DNA from: Acetobacteraceae bacterium
Lineage (GTDB): Bacteria; Pseudomonadota; Alphaproteobacteria; Acetobacterales; Acetobacteraceae
Length of the DNA stretch: 64,000 nucleotides
Direction: 5' to 3'
NCBI GenBank assembly: GCA_947455205.1
Contig: CANGNF010000022.1
Location: 1 to 64,000 of the forward strand
Of the stretch, positions 59,917 to 64,000 are shown one piece after another; within the stretch, counting starts at the first letter, position 1, and the number at the start of each line of letters is the position of its first letter. The notes below the pieces were generated by a model. The model searched no databases. It saw nothing but the letters and a program-made list of their open reading frames with translations, and had not been told where the DNA came from. The position numbers were made by a program, and so were the translations under genes.

Positions 59917-62562
59917 CTACAACGCCAGCCGCGCCTCGTACACCTCGTCATCCTCCGGGCTGCGCCGCACCTTGAAGCCAAGGCCGCGGACGAAGGCCAG
60001 CATCGGCGCGTTGTCGGCCAGCACCTGGCCGACCACCTCGGCCATGCCCTGCTCACGCGCCCAGTCGAACAGCCGGCGCATCAGGTGGCTGCCCACCCCC
60101 TGGCCCTTCATGTCCGGCACGGTGATGACGGCGAACTCGCCGCTGCTGCCCCCCTGCAAGCCACCGGGGTCACGGATCAGCCGGGCGACTCCGGCGATCT
60201 CCTCCCGCCCATCCGGCAGGCGGTGCATGGCGACGAAGGCCATCTCCCGGTCGTAGTCGATCTGCGTCAGCCGGGCGATCATCTGCGGCGACAGCTCCCG
60301 CATCGGCGAGAAGAAGCGCCAGCGGATATCCTCCGGCCGCAGCTTGCCGAAGGCCTCGGAGTGGGCGGCGGCGTCCTCCGGCCGAATCGGGCGGACCACC
60401 AGCGGAATGCCGGATTTGGTGCGGAACGGCCGGGTCAGCTCGGCGGGATAGGGCGGCACCGCCAGCTGGCTCGATTCGCCCAGCGGCCGCAGGGTCAGCG
60501 ACGCATCGGCCGCCAGCACGCCGGCACTGTCGACGAAGAGCGGGTTGATGGTCAGCGCCGCGATCTCGGGGAAGTCCACCGCGATCTGGGAGAGCCGCAC
60601 CAGCGCATCCGCCACCGCCGGCACATTGGCCGCGGGGTGGTCGCGGAAGCCGTCCAGCAACCTGGCGATGCGGCTGCGCTGCACCAGTTGCCCGGCCAGG
60701 GCCAGGTTCAGCGGCGGCAGGTCGAAGGCTTCGCCGCCCGCCAGGTCGGCCGCGGTGCCGCCACTGCCGAAGCCGATCCAGGGGCCGAACATGGCGTCGT
60801 CGCCCAGGCGCAGGCGCAGTTCCGTGGCGCGGGCGGCCATGCGCTCCACCACGAAGCCTTCCACCCGGGCATCCGGGCGCAGCCGCGCGACTCGCTCCTG
60901 CATCATGGTGGCGGCCTTGAACACGCCTTCGGCGCTGCCCAGGCCCAGCACCACGCCGCCGACCTCGGACTTCCAGACGATGTCGGGGCTGCGGATCTTC
61001 AGCGCCACCGGGAAGCCGAGCATGGTGGCGGCGGCGCTGGCTTCCTGCGGCCCCATGGCGCGGCGATGCGGCACCACGGGCAGGCCATAGGCGGCAAGCA
61101 CGCCCAGCGCCGCGTCCTCGGTCAGGGAAAGCCGGCCGGCGGCGCGGGTTTCGTCCAGGATGCGGCGCACGGAGGCGCGGTCGGGCGCCAGGTCCAGCAC
61201 GTCACGCGGCGGCAATTCCACCGCGGCCAGGCGGTTGCGGCGGTCATGCACCAGGTGCATGGCGCCGCGCACCGCGGCCTCCGGCGTGGCGAAGACCGCC
61301 AGCCCGGCCTTGGCCAGCGCCTGGCGTTGCCGCCCCGCGGTTTCCTGGCCCAGCCAGGCGGCCAGGATCGGCGCGCTGCGGCGGCCGGCGCGGGTAGCGG
61401 CGATCAGCGCCTCGGCGGCGACCTCGCCGCCCTCGGCCGGGGCGGGGGCGTGCAGGGCGACCACGGCATCCACCTCCGGCAGGCTGGCCAGGATGGCCGC
61501 GGCCTCCCCCAGGCGGGTGCCGGCGCGCGGGCCGAGCGAGAGCGGGTTGCCCGGGGTCCAGCCCAGCGGCAGCAGCGCCGCCAGCATGGCCAGGGCCTCC
61601 GGCGAAAGCGTGGCCAGGTGGCCGCCGCCGGCGACGATGGCATCCGCCGCCAATTCGCCCAGACCGATGCCGTTGGTGACCACCGCAATCCGGTCGCCGC
61701 GCGCCGAGCCGCCACCGGGGCGGGACCGCACGCGGGCCAGGGTCTCGGCGGCTGACAGAAGATCCTCCAGCCCGTCCACCCGCAGCACGCCGGCGCGGCG
61801 CAGTGCCGCCTCCATGACCGCGTCGGGGATGTGGCTGCCTTCATGGCTGCGGCCGCCGGCGCGGATCGCAACCACCGGGCGGTTCTTCGCCACCGCGCGG
61901 GCGGCGCTGATGAAGGCGCGGCGGTTGCGGATGCGGCGCAGGTCCAGCAGCACGGCCGAGGTGGCGGCGTCGCGCGACAGCCAGTCCAGCGCCATGGCGA
62001 AGCCGACCGCGGCATTGCCGCCGATGCCGATGACATGGCTGAAGCCGACCGACTCGGCGGCGGCCCAGTCCAGCACCGCCCGCGCCAGGGCCGAGGATTG
62101 GGTGACCAGCGCCAGCTTGCCCGGCAGCGGGGCGATGTGGCTGAGGCTGGCATTGAGCCCGATGCCGGGGACGCAGAGGCCGAAGCTGCCCTGCCCCAGC
62201 GCGCGCACCCCGGTGCGGATGCAGATGGCGGTGAGGTCCGGCGCCGCGCCGGTGACCACGGCGGCCAGGCAGCCACGCGCCGCCAGGGCCTGCATCGCCG
62301 GCTCCAGCGCGGCCGGGGCCAGGTTCAGCACCGCCAGGTCGGGCGTGACCGGCAGGTCGGCAATGGTCGGGACGGCCTCGAACCCCGGCAGCGCCGGCCC
62401 GACCGTGAAGGCGCGGCCCTGGAAGCCGCCGGCGGCGATGTTGCCGGCCAGGACCGCGCTTTCCGGCAGCGTCGGGTCCGCCAGCAGCACCAGGCTGCGC
62501 GGATGGTACAGCGCCGTGTCGCGAAAGCCGGGGGCGCTGCGGGCGAAGGGGTCAACGGTCAT
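59917..62562 (-). CDS. Fused acyl-CoA ligase (ADP-forming type) and GNAT acetyltransferase, Pat-like
   Basis: 881 residues from ATG 62562 (ATG 62577 is also possible). Order: a CoA-binding Rossmann domain (SLVLLADPTLPESAVLAGNIAAGGF), succinyl-CoA-ligase-like flavodoxin domains (ALVTQSSALARAVLDWAAAESVGFSHVIGIGGNAAVGFAMALDWL), ATP-grasp domain (AAGRLSLTEDAALGVLAAYGLPVVPHRRA; FPVALKIRSPDIVWKSEVGGVVLGL), then a GNAT domain (VVRPIRPEDAAAHSEAFGKL; EFAVITVPDMKGQGVGSHLMRRLFDWA). This is the architecture of protein lysine acetyltransferases such as Pat/PatZ, in which the ligase half is usually an inactive sensor. Whether the ligase half is active here cannot be decided by eye. Confidence 0.9.
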   Translation of the reverse strand: MTVDPFARSAPGFRDTALYHPRSLVLLADPTLPESAVLAGNIAAGGFQGRAFTVGPALPGFEAVPTIADLPVTPDLAVLNLAPAALEPAMQALAARGCLAAVVTGAAPDLTAICIRTGVRALGQGSFGLCVPGIGLNASLSHIAPLPGKLALVTQSSALARAVLDWAAAESVGFSHVIGIGGNAAVGFAMALDWLSRDAATSAVLLDLRRIRNRRAFISAARAVAKNRPVVAIRAGGRSHEGSHIPDAVMEAALRRAGVLRVDGLEDLLSAAETLARVRSRPGGGSARGDRIAVVTNGIGLGELAADAIVAGGGHLATLSPEALAMLAALLPLGWTPGNPLSLGPRAGTRLGEAAAILASLPEVDAVVALHAPAPAEGGEVAAEALIAATRAGRRSAPILAAWLGQETAGRQRQALAKAGLAVFATPEAAVRGAMHLVHDRRNRLAAVELPPRDVLDLAPDRASVRRILDETRAAGRLSLTEDAALGVLAAYGLPVVPHRRAMGPQEASAAATMLGFPVALKIRSPDIVWKSEVGGVVLGLGSAEGVFKAATMMQERVARLRPDARVEGFVVERMAARATELRLRLGDDAMFGPWIGFGSGGTAADLAGGEAFDLPPLNLALAGQLVQRSRIARLLDGFRDHPAANVPAVADALVRLSQIAVDFPEIAALTINPLFVDSAGVLAADASLTLRPLGESSQLAVPPYPAELTRPFRTKSGIPLVVRPIRPEDAAAHSEAFGKLRPEDIRWRFFSPMRELSPQMIARLTQIDYDREMAFVAMHRLPDGREEIAGVARLIRDPGGLQGGSSGEFAVITVPDMKGQGVGSHLMRRLFDWAREQGMAEVVGQVLADNAPMLAFVRGLGFKVRRSPEDDEVYEARLAL

Positions 62563-62643
62563 TGTGCAGTGCAGCATGGGCCTGCCGGGTAGGCCCTGGC
62601 AACCGCGCTTGTGCGATGCCGCCGGGCCGGGGAAGCTAGCGTG

Positions 62644-63657
62644 ATGCTGAGACCCGGACCGCGCAACCTTATTACCGATGTCGAGGGAATCCTCGTCGGC
62701 AATGCCGAGGACCATGCCGTCCGCACCGGCACCACCGTCGTCTTCCCGCGGGAGCGCTGCACGGCGGCGGCCGATGTGCGCGGCGGCGCGCCGGGCACGC
62801 GGGACATCCATGCGCTGGACCCCACCGCCATCAGGGGGGAGGCGGATGCGATCGTGCTCTCCGGCGGCTCCATGTACGGCGCGGATGCCGCCAGCGGCGT
62901 GGTGGCCGAGTTGGGCGCGCGCGGGCGCGGCGTCAGCTTCGGCGGCACGACCATTCCGGTGGTGCCCAGCGCCATCCTGTTCGACCTGATGAATGGCGGC
63001 GACAAGGGCTGGGGGGTGGACCCGCCCTACAACCGGTTGGGGCGGCAGGCGCTGGCGGCGGTGGGGACGGAGTTCGCCCTTGGCAATATCGGCGCCGGGC
63101 TGGGGGCGCGGTCCAGCGCGCTGAAGGGCGGCCTGGGCAGCGCCAGCTTGTGGAGCGACGACGGCGTGCAGGTCGGCGCGCTGGTGGCGGTGAACAGCTT
63201 CGGCAGCGTGGTCATGCCGGGGACGGACCGGTTCTGGGCCGGGCCGCTGGAGATCGGCGAGGAGTTTGGCGGCCTCGGCCCACCTCCGCCGGGCTGGCGC
63301 GGGGAGCCGGAGATGCCGACCCCGCCGGGCTTCGCGCTGAACCCGATGGCCAACACCACCATCGCCGTGGTGGCGGTGAACGCGGCGCTGGACAAGGCGC
63401 AGGCGCAGCGCCTGGCGATCATGGCGCAGGACGGGCTGGCGCGGGCGATCCGGCCGATCCACACGCCGTTCGATGGCGATACCGTCTTCGTGCTGGCCAC
63501 CGGCGCGCTGCCGCTGACCGGGCCGGCCATGCTGGCGCGGCTGGGCTCGCTCGCGGCCGATACCCTTTCCCGCGCGGTGGCGCGCGGGGTGTTCCATGCC
63601 CAAAGCCTGGGCGACCGGCCCGGCTGGGCCGATTGGCGAAAGACGATGCAAGCATGA
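62644..63657 (+). CDS. P1-family (DmpA/S58-like) peptidase
   Basis: 337 residues from ATG 62644 (GTG 62641 adjacent). Family blocks: NLITDVEGILVGNAEDHAVRTGTTVVFP, DIHALDPTAIRGEADAIVLSGGSMYGADAASGVVAELGARG, FDLMNGGDKGW and the probable autocleavage nucleophile region ALVAVNSFGSVVMPG, then ANTTIAVVAVNAALDKAQAQRLAIMAQDGLARAIRPIHTPFDGDTVF. DmpA-type enzymes self-process and cut N-terminal residues or amides. Cytoplasmic. Overlaps the next gene by 4 bases (ATGA). Confidence 0.92.
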   Translation: MLRPGPRNLITDVEGILVGNAEDHAVRTGTTVVFPRERCTAAADVRGGAPGTRDIHALDPTAIRGEADAIVLSGGSMYGADAASGVVAELGARGRGVSFGGTTIPVVPSAILFDLMNGGDKGWGVDPPYNRLGRQALAAVGTEFALGNIGAGLGARSSALKGGLGSASLWSDDGVQVGALVAVNSFGSVVMPGTDRFWAGPLEIGEEFGGLGPPPPGWRGEPEMPTPPGFALNPMANTTIAVVAVNAALDKAQAQRLAIMAQDGLARAIRPIHTPFDGDTVFVLATGALPLTGPAMLARLGSLAADTLSRAVARGVFHAQSLGDRPGWADWRKTMQA

Positions 63658-64000
63658 GCGACCCGCGCCTCGACCCCGAGATGGCCGCCTTCAACGCCCA
63701 TATGGAGCAGGTGGCCGCGCGCTACCCGACGCCGCGGCTGGCCCTGCCCTTCGATGAGGCGCGCGCGATCACCGAGGCGGTGAACCTGCCACTGGCCGAG
63801 GGCGGCCCGGTGATGGCGGAGAGCCGCGACGCCTGGCTGCCCATCCGCGGCCGCCACCTGCGCTGCCGGGTGCATCGGCCGGTGACGGACCGCAAGCTGC
63901 CGGTGCTGCTGTACCTGCATGGCGGCGGCTGGGTGTGGAACAGCATCGACACCAACGACCGCATCATGCGCGAATACGCCGCCGCCACCGGCTGCGCCGT
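63654..64000 (+). CDS. Alpha/beta hydrolase (HSL-like), 3' end outside window
   Basis: The first 115 residues are visible. Starting at ATG 63654, the N-terminal cap region has MAAFNAHMEQVAARYPTPRL, followed by the strand LPVLLYLHGGGWVWNSIDT, whose HGGGW is the oxyanion-hole motif of hormone-sensitive-lipase-type esterases. The GxSxG nucleophile and remaining triad lie beyond the window. No signal peptide. Coupled to the P1 peptidase by a 4-base overlap, so cotranscribed. Confidence 0.85.
   Translation, partial: MSDPRLDPEMAAFNAHMEQVAARYPTPRLALPFDEARAITEAVNLPLAEGGPVMAESRDAWLPIRGRHLRCRVHRPVTDRKLPVLLYLHGGGWVWNSIDTNDRIMREYAAATGCA

Overview
The window is high-GC, gene-dense bacterial chromosome. 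The organism is probably an alphaproteobacterium of the Acetobacteraceae (Roseomonas-like). The pointers are a Shemin-type 5-aminolevulinate synthase, an IalB-family protein, four solitary Bug/TctC solute receptors, other orphan substrate-binding proteins, and many GTG starts with 4-bp stop/start overlaps. This placement is inference from gene content; no rRNA or other phylogenetic marker was compared.

Layout. 1-9.1 kb: IalB-family gene cut by the window edge, a c-heme/Vgb-like propeller protein, a Bug receptor, an FkbM methyltransferase, uvrB, manganese catalase, an SRPBCC protein and a second Bug receptor. 9.1-16.1 kb: a dipeptide-type binding protein, a tiny His-rich exported protein, and a tightly overlapping minus-strand operon. 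That operon holds a Bug receptor, Rieske oxygenase alpha and beta subunits, a PdxA-like dehydrogenase and fumarylacetoacetase, and its order resembles the terephthalate tphC-A2-A3-B cluster. 16-25.4 kb: two TIGR0428x glycosyltransferases, a PA0069-type radical SAM protein, rnhB followed by a 39-bp minisatellite, a racemase-family protein, a YqaA-type membrane protein, two more solute-binding proteins, and an M48 protease/LemA pair. 25.5-31.2 kb: DUF4189 protein, histidine kinase and OmpR-type regulator facing a His/Met/Gly-rich exported protein, an AlkA-type glycosylase and an exported beta-carbonic anhydrase.

31.2-39.5 kb is the most interesting part: a selenocysteine island, all on the minus strand. 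The order is hemA, selA, selB, the tRNA-Sec gene, a thioredoxin-reductase-like flavoprotein, a UGSC-motif selenoprotein whose codon 94 is an in-frame TGA, a chain of palindromes, and two paralogous genes of unknown function. The whole decoding apparatus except selenophosphate synthase sits beside its own client gene. That gene would be reported as two short ORFs by standard gene calling.

39.6-64 kb: an FNR/FixK-like box between hemA and an ATC-hydrolase-family gene, another SBP_bac_5 protein, an exported protein made of 20 ALTQN pentapeptides, an ADYC-family protein, a YifB/ComM ATPase, gamma-glutamyltransferase, egtB-egtD (ergothioneine), a DppBCDF-type ABC transporter without its receptor, a GT2 glycosyltransferase, a polytopic membrane protein, an AI-2E family permease, hyi-glxR (glyoxylate/tartronate semialdehyde metabolism), an XRE regulator, a fused acyl-CoA-ligase/GNAT protein, a P1-family peptidase and a truncated alpha/beta hydrolase. 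I saw no rRNA, prophage, insertion sequence or CRISPR array. Apart from the repeat-bearing gap after rnhB, no gene-free stretch exceeds 300 bases.
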